Assembly: GCA_023614405.1 (NCBI GenBank)
Contig: CM042684.1
Location: 202,932,941-202,996,940, forward strand
DNA from: Avena insularis
Lineage: Eukaryota; Streptophyta; Magnoliopsida; Poales; Poaceae
Direction: 5' to 3'
Length of the DNA: 64,000 bases
Shown: piece after piece, positions 22,445-33,300 of the stretch
How the letters are laid out: each line of letters opens with the position of its first letter
Position numbering within the stretch: the first letter of the stretch is position 1
Notes under the pieces: model-generated
Database searches by the model: none
The model's input: only the letters and a program-made list of their open reading frames with translations
What the model was told of the DNA's origin: nothing
Position numbers and translations under genes: made by a program

Positions 22445-24990
22445 ATGATCCGGACGGGAAACTTCATCAAGACTGGCGAGCGCGTTGTTTCTGGTTTGGT
22501 CCAGAGATTTGGTCTCTGTGACTATGTCAGCGACAATGCAGGGAGTTTCAGGGGGAAAACTCCCCTGCGTAATGGTGTCTTCATCAGCCTGGGCGGGCAC
22601 AAGGTCTACGTCGGTGTCGACGTCTCCAGCGTTTATCCTTACCAAGTTGTTGTTGCAGGAGAGCCACCTCTTAACGCTGCGAGCCGTCCACCCAGAGCAC
22701 ATCCTGCAGGCAGCGTCGAGGTGATGGTCGCGGCCGGAGTACAAATCGGAGCAGCATTGCTGGGTCAGCGAGAGAACCGCCATCACGCAGGCGCGCAGGC
22801 AGTGCCAGCGCCACAACCCGCCCGAGGTAATCTTGACCAGCAGCAACCGAGGTGCAGGACACCACCCCAAAGGCACCAAGAGTAAGAGGGCAACCTCTAG
22901 AAAGGCCAGAGAACATTCTTCAGGCGACCATAGAAAACTTGACTACGCCTGTAGCGCCAATACTTGATCCGGCGAATGCTCAGGCAGAGTTGGAGGAAAC
23001 CAGGCAAAAGGTGCTGGTAGAGGCCAAAAAAGTGTCGGCCTTGCGGGAGTCCTTAAACAGGACCCTGCGAGAATATGCCAAAGCTAATAAGCTTGATGTC
23101 GCACCCGAACGGGTGGACGAATTAAGATTGAGAGGGAAAAACCTCATGGATGATATCAATAAAGAGCAGGATGCTCATAAAGCAGAATCAGTGGATTTGG
23201 GTTTGCCGAGCGATACCCGGCAAAAAACCTAAAGCGGCAAATGCCGCATTAGAGTTAGAGGGGTTGACCGGCGAGGCCCGGCAGAAACAGCAAGAAAGAG
23301 TAAACGAGCTGGTGCGCATCGCGAACCAGCAAAACGAAGAAATGCTCAGAGCAAACCCGGCGAGGCCAGGGGCCTCGCGAATGGTTCATTCGGCAGGAGC
23401 AGCACCTGCCTTGTCCGTGGCAGCAGCATCTTCACCCGGAAATAATGCTCGAAGAGACAAAGCAGTAACCTCGGGAAAAAGGAACAAGCAGATTGTCCCA
23501 TATGATCCGGCAATGGCCGGAAAGGCAAATGAGAACAGAGGCAATGCAAGCCGAGGTAACAGTGGGGAGAGGAACCACGGCCGTGTGGAGAAAGATGGCG
23601 GAAGCCGAGGCAACGGAGACCTCGGCAGAAGAGAACCCGCGAGAGGCAATCAGGAGAACAATACCCCGGTCGAAGTAAGGAGAGAACTGCCACTCAACCC
23701 GCAACCAAGGCATGAACCCCGGCAGGAAAGAGAAACGAGGCCAACTCGCCACGATCGAATTAATGAAAGATACAATGATGGTTATTCTGAGATGGAATAT
23801 GCGATCCGTGGCGGAAACAATCACTATGGAGTACAGGACAGAGTTCTGTATAGAGATTTGCCATCAAATGATGCAAGAGTGAAGCTGGACCGGCTATACA
23901 GGTCCGAGTTGTTGGAAGAATAGGGTCCACCGGGGCCGACATGCTTTGGACCACGGATCATGGGCGAACCTCCTGTGCCGAACTTTCAGCTGGCAAGGGG
24001 CACGAAAACATATAATGGGAGTACCAAACCACAAGACTGGTTAATTGACTATGCCACTGCTGTAAAAATAGCGGGTGGGAACTTACGATGGGCAGTACGG
24101 TATGTACCACAAATGCTGGAAGGACCAGCTAGGGTGTGGCTGAATAATCTACCAGCCGGCAGTATCAAGCATTGGCTGGATTTTGAGAAATGTTTGTCAA
24201 CAACTTTACCAGTACATACAAGAGGCCAAACATGCCACAACAGTTAGCCATGTGCAGAGGCGAATGAAACAGATAGAGAATTTTAACTCGGTGGTGCAAC
24301 ACGAGAAATGCATGTGAAGGAGTCATAGAATCGCAAGCAATAGCTTGGTTCGCAAGGATGCCGCTATGGCAGCGTGTTGTGGCAATGTGCGCAAAGAGAT
24401 ATGCCGACCACACTTTGGCGAAACTATCGAATAGCGGACTCCTACGCATTAGGAGACCCAGCATAACCAGAATTAATGTCGGCAGATCATCGCGAAACAG
24501 GACCATTATGCAAGAGTTTTGGCCGGGTCATCCAGGCGCGGTGATTTTAGAGGAAGAAGAAGAGAGGAAAGGCCGGATTATAGATATAATTCGGCCCAAG
24601 TGGCGGCGGTAGCGCAGGACCCACCGGGTCACGGAGCAACTCAACGGCAGAAGAATGGTCCTCAACAGTGGACACCAAGAAATGAAGGAAAAAGGCAGTG
24701 GGCCCAGAACAAAAGAAAGCGATGGCGAGGAGAGGCCGAAGTACACGTTCGAATCCATGTTAGATCAGCGTGCAAATTTCACACGTCAAACCCATCCAGG
24801 CCAGCCAACCATACCACCCGCCAATGTGCATGGATGAAAAATGCAATGGGGAACCCCGCAGGGTTCAGCACCCATCAAGTACATCGGCAGCATCAACCAC
24901 AATTGATGGAGCAAATGCACGACAATCGATGTTACCGCCCCCTCCCGAGGTGCGATAACTCGGATCGGAGGCGGTGCATCAAGTGATGAA
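22445..24990 (+). pseudogene. gag of the Tat element, broken
   Basis: Coding text starts near the ATG at 22445 and jumps frame near 22860 and 23200. It runs to a TAG at 23921-23923 and continues in the same frame. About 22990-23200 encodes a coiled-coil-like Glu/Lys/Leu segment; 23400-23800 is Arg/Asn/Gly/Glu-rich and disordered. A retrotransposon gag domain follows at about 23960-24480 (NFQLARGTKTYNGSTKPQDWL, VWLNNLPAGSIKHW), with frame slips after 24190. A zinc-knuckle-like C-x2-H...H-x4-C lies at about 24771-24827 (CKFH then HTTRQC). It would form the particle shell and bind element RNA. Not intact. Confidence 0.8.
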
Positions 24991-25062
24991 CCAAGTCCAG
25001 GATGGAAGAACAAATCCGGCGAATACGGACGCAATGATTCTGAGAGAACATCATCAGTCCTA

Positions 25063-25872
25063 TTGCGTGTTCTAACAGAACAACAAGACAAGCAAAGTGT
25101 GCAGCGCCGGCATATGGAAGTAAATGCAGTAATGCCGGCAGTACCAAGATATGTGCCTTGGTCGGATCAGGAGATAACTTGGAGCATAAAGGATCATCCC
25201 AAGATAATGCCAAATCCCGGATCATATGCACTTGTGCTGGATCCGACATTTGTTGGACCGAGCATCAATGTCAAATTTTCAAAAGTACTCATAGACAATG
25301 GAAGTAGTATCAATATAATGTACAAAGATACCATGCATAAACTCAAAATATCGCAGAACATGTTGCAATCCACGAGGACCACTTTCCATGGGATAGTGCT
25401 AGGGCTTTCATGTGAACCCATTGGTAAGGTCCGAGTGGATGTGTTATTCGGCACAAGAGATAACTGCAGAGCAGAGAATTTAGAGTTTGAAGTGGTGGAT
25501 CTAGAGAGCTGTTATCATGCTCTACTCGGACGACCAGCGTTAGCCAAATTCATGGGCAGCTGTCATATAAGTTATCTGAAAATGAAGCTACCTGGACCAC
25601 AAGGAGTGATAACTATAACAGGGGATTACAAGAAATCAATGGAGTGTGCATCAGCCGGGTCAAATTTGGCCGAATCATTGGTTATAGCAAGAGAAAAAAA
25701 GAAGGATTCAGGAGGTAGCAGCCCTCGCTCGGCATCGGCTGAACATGCTGCACTAGCCAACCCACATGGCAGTGTCTCTTTTCATCCGACTAAAGAAACG
25801 AAGAAGTTTCAGATAGATGAGCAATACCCGGAGCGTACTGTTACTATTGGTTCAGGCCTGGATGCTAAATAG
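25063..25872 (+). pseudogene. Protease domain of the Tat pol
   Basis: One open frame of 269 codons, ended by TAG at 25870-25872 (one change from CAG). The aspartic protease signature is VLIDNGSSINIMY at about 25290-25330, with DNG where D-[ST]-G or DGG is usual. The flap and C-terminal strand text LLGRPALAKF follows at about 25525. It would cleave the gag-pol polyprotein. Coding continues past the stop into ESELTNFLRENRDIFAW, the usual linker to RT in this lineage. Confidence 0.85.
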
Positions 25873-26997
25873 GAAAGCGAGCTCACCAACTTCCTCCGTG
25901 AGAATCGGGACATATTTGCATGGTCAACTCAGGATCTGCAAGGTGTTCCGAGGGAGTTGGCTGAGCACTCTTTGAATGTAAGGCGAGCAAGGCGGTGAAG
26001 CAACCTCTCCACCGCGCCAAGACAGGAGAAAAATAATAGGGGATGAAATAGCTCGGCTCCTCGCCGGGTTCATCATGGAGGTGTTACCGGATTGGTTGTC
26101 GAATCCGGTGCTGGTAGAAAAGAAGAAAGATGATCCCAATGTAGCCATTGTATGGCGAATGTGTATCGATTACACGAACCTGAACAAGGCGTGTCCAAAA
26201 GATCCTTTTCCATTGCCTAGAATAGACCAAGTCATTGATTCGACCGCTGGTTGTGAGTTATTATCATTTGTAGATGCGTACTCTGGTTTCCACCAGATAC
26301 CGTTAAATCCGGCCGATCAAATAAAGACTGCATTTATTACCCCGTACGGGGCTTATTGCTATCACACAATGCCGTTCGGCCTGCGAAACGCAGGAGCAAC
26401 ATATCAGAGATGTATGCAAAAATGTCTACATGATCAGATAGGAAAAAATGTACAAGTATATGTAGATGACGTGGTCATCAAAACCAAGGAAAGCAAAACG
26501 TTGCTGGAAGATATACGGCAGACTTTTGCGAACCTGAGAAGGTTCCGAATGAAGCTTAACCCAGAAAAATGCACGTTTGGCGTGCCGGCAGGAAAATTAC
26601 TCGGTTTTCTTGTATCTAGCCGAGGTATAGAGGCCAACCCAACAAAAATAAAGGCAGTAGAAAGAATGGAATGCCAAGATGCTTAAAGGATGTGCAAAAA
26701 TTCACGGGTTGTCTAGCTTTGCTCAGCCGGTTTGTATGTCGGCTGGGAGAGAAGGCGCTACCATTATATCAGCTGATGAAGAAATCAGATAAATTCGTTT
26801 GGACTCCACAAGCGGACAGCGCATTTCATGAGATGAAAAGAATGTTGGTCATAGCACCTATTTTGGCTTCTCCATTATCAAAAGAGCCTATGTTACTCTA
26901 TATAGCGGCTACCAATAGAGTAGTAAGTGATGTAGTCGTAGTAGAACGACTTGAAGATAATAAGTCGGTATAGAGGCCAGTATATTATTTAAGTGAG
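25873..26997 (+). pseudogene. Reverse transcriptase and first RNase H of the Tat pol
   Basis: After the linker, frame slips near 25990-26030 precede the RT frame at 26030-26686. Palm motifs are clear: WRMCIDYTNLNKACPKDPFP, LLSFVDAYSGFHQI, MPFGLRNAGATYQR and the catalytic YVDD at about 26458-26469. The thumb reads LNPEKCTFGVPAGKLLGF. A frameshift near 26680 shifts to the 26671-26973 frame, covering the RT connection and the first RNase H (FTGCLALLSRFV, FVWTPQADSAFHEMK), where a TAG at 26971-26973 interrupts. The first RNase H is degenerate: the expected Asp after the LLYIA strand is not seen (IAATNRVVSDV). Confidence 0.85.
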
Positions 26998-28146
26998 GTG
27001 TTGTCCACTTCAAAACAGAATTACCCACATTATCAGAAGATGGCTTATGGGGTGTATATGTCGGCAAAAAAGCTTAAACATTACTTCGAAGAGCATCCCA
27101 TCAGAGTGATCTGTGAAGCGCCCATAGCCGACATATTGAGCAACAAAGATGCAAGTGGCCGAATAGCAAAATGGGCAATCGAATTGTCACCATACGCTCC
27201 ACAATTTGATAGGAGAGATGCAATCAAATCTCAAGCAGTCGCCGACTTCTTCGTAGATTGGGCCGAAGTGCAATATGAGCCACCATTACCAGATCCAAAT
27301 TATTGGACGATGCATTTCGATGGTTCCAAACTAAGAACTGGTTTGGGGGTAGGAATAGTGTTAACATCGCCTAAAAGAGATCAGCTAAAATATGTGCTAC
27401 AAATACATTTTGCCGCATCCAACAACGTAGCCGAATATGAAGCACTGGTCCATGGATTGAAAGTAGCAAAAGAGATTGGCATACGCCGAATCTTATGCTA
27501 TGGGGACTCGGATCTAGTAGTACAGCAAGTCTCAGGCAATTGGGATGCGTTAGACGCTAATATGGCTCTATACAGATTTCATGTGCAAAAGATCAGTGGG
27601 TACTTTGAAGGATGTGAATTTCACCACGTACCTCGGGCAGAAAATGATGCCGCAGACACATTGTCAAAACTCGGATCAACCCGACAGTCAATTCCCCCGG
27701 GCATTGCCCTGGAACACCTCAGAAAACCATCAATAATCCCGTCACCAGAATCCGAATCTATCTTTATTCCGGCAAATCCAGGAGAGGATAATGCACCGAT
27801 GGAAATAGACCAGCAATATGACTCGGAACCCCCCAAGAGGAGGACAGCAGAAGTAAGCACAATCATAAAGAAAGCCGAGATGGATATGTCGGCAGAAAAC
27901 ATGGAAGTAGACAATGATAGTGCACCAGAAAAAGTCACACCGCCATGGGCGCAAACCATATTCTCTTACCTGAAAGAGTCAATATTTCCGGATAATGAAG
28001 TATTAGCTAGACAAACTGTAAGGAGAGCAAAAGCTTATACAATCATAAACAATTTGCTGTATAAAAGAAGCGTCACAAGTGTATTGCAGAAATGTGTGAG
28101 TTCGGCAGAAGGCCAGGAGATCCTCCTGGATATACATCAAGGATAG
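26998..28146 (+). pseudogene. Second (archaeal-type) RNase H region of the Tat pol
   Basis: A 382-codon open frame. It first completes the original RNase H (YPHYQKMAYGVYMSAKKLKHYF). Then a separate domain at about 27300-27690 carries HFDGSK, AEYEALVHG, YGDSDLVV and ENDAADTL, matching the four acidic catalytic positions of archaeal/plant-type RNase H. A dual RNase H of this kind is diagnostic of the Tat lineage. After a linker rich in Glu and Pro, the start of the integrase zinc domain follows; a TAG at 28144-28146 interrupts it. Confidence 0.85.
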
Positions 28147-29212
28147 TGTGGACACCATGCCTCATCTCGTGCCTTGGTAGCCAAGGCATTCAGGCATGGA
28201 TTTTATTGGCCAACGGCGTTGAAAGAAGCCAAAGAGTTGGTTGAAAAATGCAATGGTTGTCAGAGATATGCAACCAGGATACATATGCCATCGGCCGAGT
28301 TAAAAACAATACCCATCACTTGGCCATTTTCTGTGTGGGGCTTAGATATGGTGGGACCATTTAAGCCGTCCCGAGGGGGAATGACCCACATATTGGTTAT
28401 GGTGGACAAGTTCACAAAATGGATTGAGGTGAAATCAATAAAAAAATGCGATGGGCCCACAGCAGTGAAATTTCTCAAAGATATTATTTTAAGATATGGG
28501 TATCCGCACAGTATTATTACGGATAATGGCACAAATTTTGCAGAAGGAGCCTTCGCCAGATTTTGCAGAGAGAAACACATAAGACTAGATGTTGCCTCTG
28601 TGGCTCACCCAGCATCTAATGGGCAAGTAGAGAGGTCTAATGGACTAGTATTGTCAGGAATAAAACCACGACTTGTTGAACCACTGCAAAGGTCGGCAGG
28701 ATGTTGGATTGAGGAACTCCCAGCCGTATTATGGAGCCTCAGGACTACTCCGAATAGATCAACAGGCTATACACCATTCTTTACGGTATACGGCGGAGGC
28801 CGTGCTTCCAGCCGACATAGTACATGACTCGCCAAGAGTTACTCAGTATACAACCTCAGAGGTAAACGAAATAGCTCGGCAAGATACTGTAGACCTGCTA
28901 GAAGAAGCCAGAGAACTGGCACTATCACGATCAGCTATTTATCAGCAGAACTTGCGACGATATCACAGCAAGAAGGTGAATCCAAGGGTATTCAAAGAAG
29001 GAGATTTAGTCCTCCGACTGGTGCAACGCACGGCCGGCATGCACAAGCTGTCACCTCCATGGGAGGGACCATTCATCATGAGCAAAGCATTACATAATGA
29101 TGCCTATTATCTAATCGACGCTCAATCCCCCGGAAGGAACAAGGCAGACAAAGCCGGCGAGGAAACAAAGAGGCCATGGAACGTAGCTTTACTTCGTCCA
29201 TTTTATTCTTAG
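28147..29212 (+). pseudogene. Integrase of the Tat element, one frameshift
   Basis: The zinc-binding part has CGHHASSRALVAKAFRHGFYW and CNGCQRY. The catalytic core keeps all three acids: WGLDMVGPF, IITDNGTNF and NGQVERSNG. A one-base loss near 28790 (VYGG versus the open YTAEAVLPADI-type continuation) moves the C-terminal part into another frame, which runs to the stop at 29210-29212 and includes GDLVLRLVQRTAGMHKLSPPWEGPF, the SH3-like tail. It would insert element DNA into chromosomes. Only the frameshift and the upstream TAG prevent reading. Confidence 0.88.
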
Positions 29213-29259
29213 TGGTCATTTGGTCACACATTGCAAAGTAGTATCTTGCGATCAAGCAC

Positions 29260-29816
29260 CAACTATGTATTAAAAACCTCGGCATCCAGAGCAGTGACTC
29301 GGGGACTGCTATATGTTATTTCAATTTCATCTTATGTACTAAACCTCGGCATCCAGAGCAGTGACTCGGGGACTGCTATATGTTATTTCAATTTCATCTT
29401 ATGTACTAAACCTCGGCATCCAGAGCAGTGACTCGGGGACTGCTATATGTTATTTCAATTTCATCTTATGTACTAAACCTCGGCATCCAGAGCGGTGACT
29501 CGGGGACTGCTATATGTTATTTCAATTTCATATTATGTACTAATCTTCGGCATCCAGAGCAGTGACTTGGGGACTGCTATATGTTATGTCAATTTCATCT
29601 TATGTACTAAACCTCGGCATCCAGAGCGGTGACTCGGGGACTGCTATATGTTATTTCAATTTCATATTATGTACTAATCTTCGGCATCCAGAGCAGTGAC
29701 TCGGGGACTGCTATATGTTATTGAAATTCCGTTTTATGTACTAAACCTCGGCACTCAAAGCGGCGACTAGAGGACTACCATATACCACCCCAGGGTTATG
29801 TTGAGCACCAAAACTT
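29260..29816 (+). repeat. 67-bp tandem repeat array after the Tat pol
   Basis: Units with the GGCATCC(AGAGC) phase start at 29281, 29348, 29415, 29482, 29549, 29616, 29683 and 29750, spaced exactly 67 bp. The last unit is degraded and weaker copies continue to about 29920. Each unit contains CTCGGGGACT, which matches the core of the element's own polypurine tract (TTCGGGGACTAATG). Units alternate in two variants (CCTCGG versus TCTTCGG starts). It lies between the pol stop and the end of the antisense gene. Confidence 0.92.
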
Positions 29817-30308
29817 GACACCCTGAGCAGCGCCTCGGCAGTGATCTTATATCGTTCCTAAAATTTAGTTTACACACTAGACTTCAGCGGAACAGGCAGT
29901 CACTCGGGGACTGCCATATATTGTTCCAAAGGGGCAGTCAATCTTTGATACAAAAAAGGTATCACACTTCAGAATAAGAGCAGATTAACCCCATATGATG
30001 TGCGAAGCTCACACCCAGATTACTCGACTAAAAAAGAGAGAACAAAGACAAAGATACATCCTAACAACAACAAAATTTCAGGCTACCAAAGCAAGAATTC
30101 GGATGGAAGCCCACTTAAACAAAGTTATAATAACTGCAAACTTATATGTCGCAGCAATGTACGGCAAAAGGAGATTCAGGTCATATAGGAAATAAACAAG
30201 TGTTTCACCTACATCATACGCCCGGCATACCAGGGATAGGAAATGACTTAAACGTTTTCAATGGAGGCGGCAACCTGGTCGAGGACCTGGGAATCCGAGG
30301 TAGGAGCT
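29817..30308. other. Spacer between the repeat array and the antisense gene end
   Basis: No coding sequence is recognised on either strand. It holds one further CTCGGGGACTGCCATAT motif near 29904. It would contain the 3' untranslated region and polyadenylation signal of the antisense gene on the minus strand. Confidence 0.4.
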
Positions 30309-33300
30309 TTACGACGTTACCTCGCCCTCCGCAGACATAGGTGCAACCTCGGCCGAAGCCTGAGGCTGCTGAGGAGCATCAATTTGCACAGTGGAATGCC
30401 CAGTACCCTTGGAGGAGGATCGCGCGTCGCCGTTGTCATCCGAGCTCGAACCGGAGTCACCAGAAGCGGCCGAGTCATCTTCATCTCCCCCTTGCTCAGC
30501 TGAATCGTCATCTGATGCATCCTCGACTACGACCTCCTCGTCCGGGTTTGGAAGGAAACTCGGCCCTTCATTCCAGGTGTGCACGTCGGCATACTCGACG
30601 AGTTGAAAGGCGCGAGCTTGCCGGAGAGCGACGAAAGTGGGGTCCTCAACCCAACGAGAACCAGTCTTGATTTCTCAAGATATCAAGAGAGATGTCTTCG
30701 TACCATGACATGATAACGGTGAGGGCCATATCAGCGCCAGCTCGCCCAGCTGATTCCCTCCAGAGACTTAGTTGTTTTTCAGATGCCATAAGTCTTTTCA
30801 CCAGTAATTCGACCTCATTGATATCGGGGGTCCCAGAAGTGTTCGGCCAGAGAACATGGTAAGCTCGAATAGCTGCCTGCACCAAGTCCCTGCCCATAAT
30901 TTTCATCGGACCAATAGCAGCGCCGACAGCGACAAGGAAATCTTCCATCGAGTACTCCGAATCAACAGGGACACCTCGGCGCTTACGAGCTGCAAGAACC
31001 GCTTTCGAGCTCACAGGCTTAGCTTCTGGGAAATGACCTGCGCAAAACACGAATGTATCAGGAGATAAGAAACTTACAATGAATATAATTCGGCTGAGAT
31101 AAGAAACTTACAATGAATATAACTCAACATTTTATGGAGGTCTTTAGCCCAGATGATCTTGCTCTTCTCAAACGAAGCAATTTCCTCGCTCATTCCCTGA
31201 GTTTTCAGTTCGGCAGCCTCGAGGAGTTCTTTATTCTTCTGCAGCTCCAAAGCCAGCCGATTCTTCTCCTCGGAGAATTCCTGATCGACCTTTTCTAGTT
31301 CGGATTTCTGAGAGAGCTTAAGGGTCTCCACCTCGGCCCATGATGAGCTATTTCATCATCTTTTTCTTTTAGCTGCGCCGAATGAGTAGCGCTTTGTTCT
31401 AAAAAATGCAGCATCACGTCAGGCATAGGCGTGCAATCTTGGTGAGATGCTGCGAAGGTTTGCAACTCGGCTTTACCACAGCCAAACGGAATAAAAAAGG
31501 TTAGCGCGTTTCTAAAGGGCGAAAAGGTGTAGGGTAAGAGGGAAACTAACCTTCCAAGCTCTTGACTTTCTTCTCAAGACGAATGTTGAGGTTATTGATG
31601 TTACCTGTGAACCCACAAAGTAAGCCGGCACCCCGCATACAAAACAATGACAATATCAGAGATGACAAGGAAAATGGTCGACTTACCTGCTTTTTTCACC
31701 ACAGGAAGAACTTTTTCATATTTTTCTTCCAACTTCCTGTGTGAGAAGAGCAGTCTTTGAAATTCGGCAGTCCGCCGGTCATGTGCAACCTAAGCAATAG
31801 AACAAACCGTGAGTAAATATTCAAAACCAAAACAGATCCGAGTTAAGCGAAAACTTAACCCAGATCTAGGTGGCTGGATATTCAAAGCCAAAACAGATCC
31901 GAGTTAAGCGAAAACTTAACCCAGATCTAGGTGGCTGGATATTCAAAGCCAAAACAGATCCGAGTTAAGCGAAAACTTAACCCAGATCTAGGTGGCTGGA
32001 TATTCAAAGCCAAAACAGATCCGAGCTAAGCGAAAACTTAACCCGGATCTAGGTGACTGGATATTCGAAGCTAAAGCAGATCCGAGTTAAGCGAAAACTC
32101 AACTCGGCTCTAGGTGGCTGGATACTAAAAGCCAAAACAGATCCGAGTTAAGCGAAAACTTAACCCAGATCTAGGTGGCTGGATATTCAAAGCCAAAACA
32201 GATCCGAGCTAAGCGAAAACTTAACCCGGATCTAGGTGGCTGGATATTCGAAGCTAAAGCAGATCCGAGTTAAGCGAAAACTCAACTCGGCTCTAGGTGG
32301 CTGGATATTAAAAGCCAAAACAGATCCGAGTTAAGCGAAAACTTAACCCAGATCTAGGTGGCTGGATATTCAAAGCCAAAAGTAGATTCGAGTCAGGCGA
32401 AAGCTTAACCCAGACCTATGTGGCTAGACATTCAAAGAACAGCTAGATAAAATTTAAGCAAAAGTTTAAGATAGATCTACTCGGATATAGGCTCGAACCC
32501 TAAATTAAGTCGAGTTAAGTATAGCACTATAAAAACTTCCAAGCGAGTAACAAGTTACTCGTTTGCAAGTTTCGGGGACTAATGTATATATAATAGCATA
32601 TGGAGAATCAGTCTAAACCCCGAGAAGTAGCAATTACCTCGTTCATCTTGTTGCTATCCAGAATGATCTTGGCAGCTTGATCCAAACGGCTGCTGATGTC
32701 GGAAAGTTGAAACGGCTGACTGTTTCGATTGCCCTCAAGCTTATCAGCAGCATTCCAGTTATGAGCATATTCCACCAGCGAGCCGAGGATGTCCCCACTA
32801 GCCGCCCGGGTTAAGACTTTACCTCGAACATGTTGTGCAACCACTGCAGCCGCAGGGCTTGTATGAAGAGCAAGCTGGGTGCTGGCAGCCGAGGTAACAG
32901 AGGCTTTGGTAGGCGCAGTTCCTTTGCGCAGCACGTCGGCAATACTCGGCTGAGAAGAGCCGGCAAGACCTTTTTGGGAAGTGGAAGTTTTGGTGGCAAC
33001 AGTTTTTCTTACTGTGGAGGAGGCACCAGCAGAAGCTGATACCTCGGCAATGCGAACAGTGCCTTCAGGAGCAGGAGGGATCGCAGGCGCAGAGGACGCC
33101 GGGGTATTAACGACCACGGCGGAGGCTGGGGTTACTGCAGGAGCTACCGAGGTAGAAAGAGGCTCGGTGGATATGCTCGGATTCAATGGAGGGGCAACGG
33201 GTTCGGTAGAAATCTCGGAGACACGAGTATCAGGCGCATCGTGACGAGGGGGCGACTGATTCGGAGCTGAAGGAGAGGCAACACGAGCAGGACTGGGAAT

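Noticed and set aside
29260..29816. CRISPR-like regularly spaced repeats
   Set aside because: Units are contiguous 67-bp tandem copies without unique spacers, inside a plant Ty3 element; the same applies to the 61-bp array at 31812-32440.
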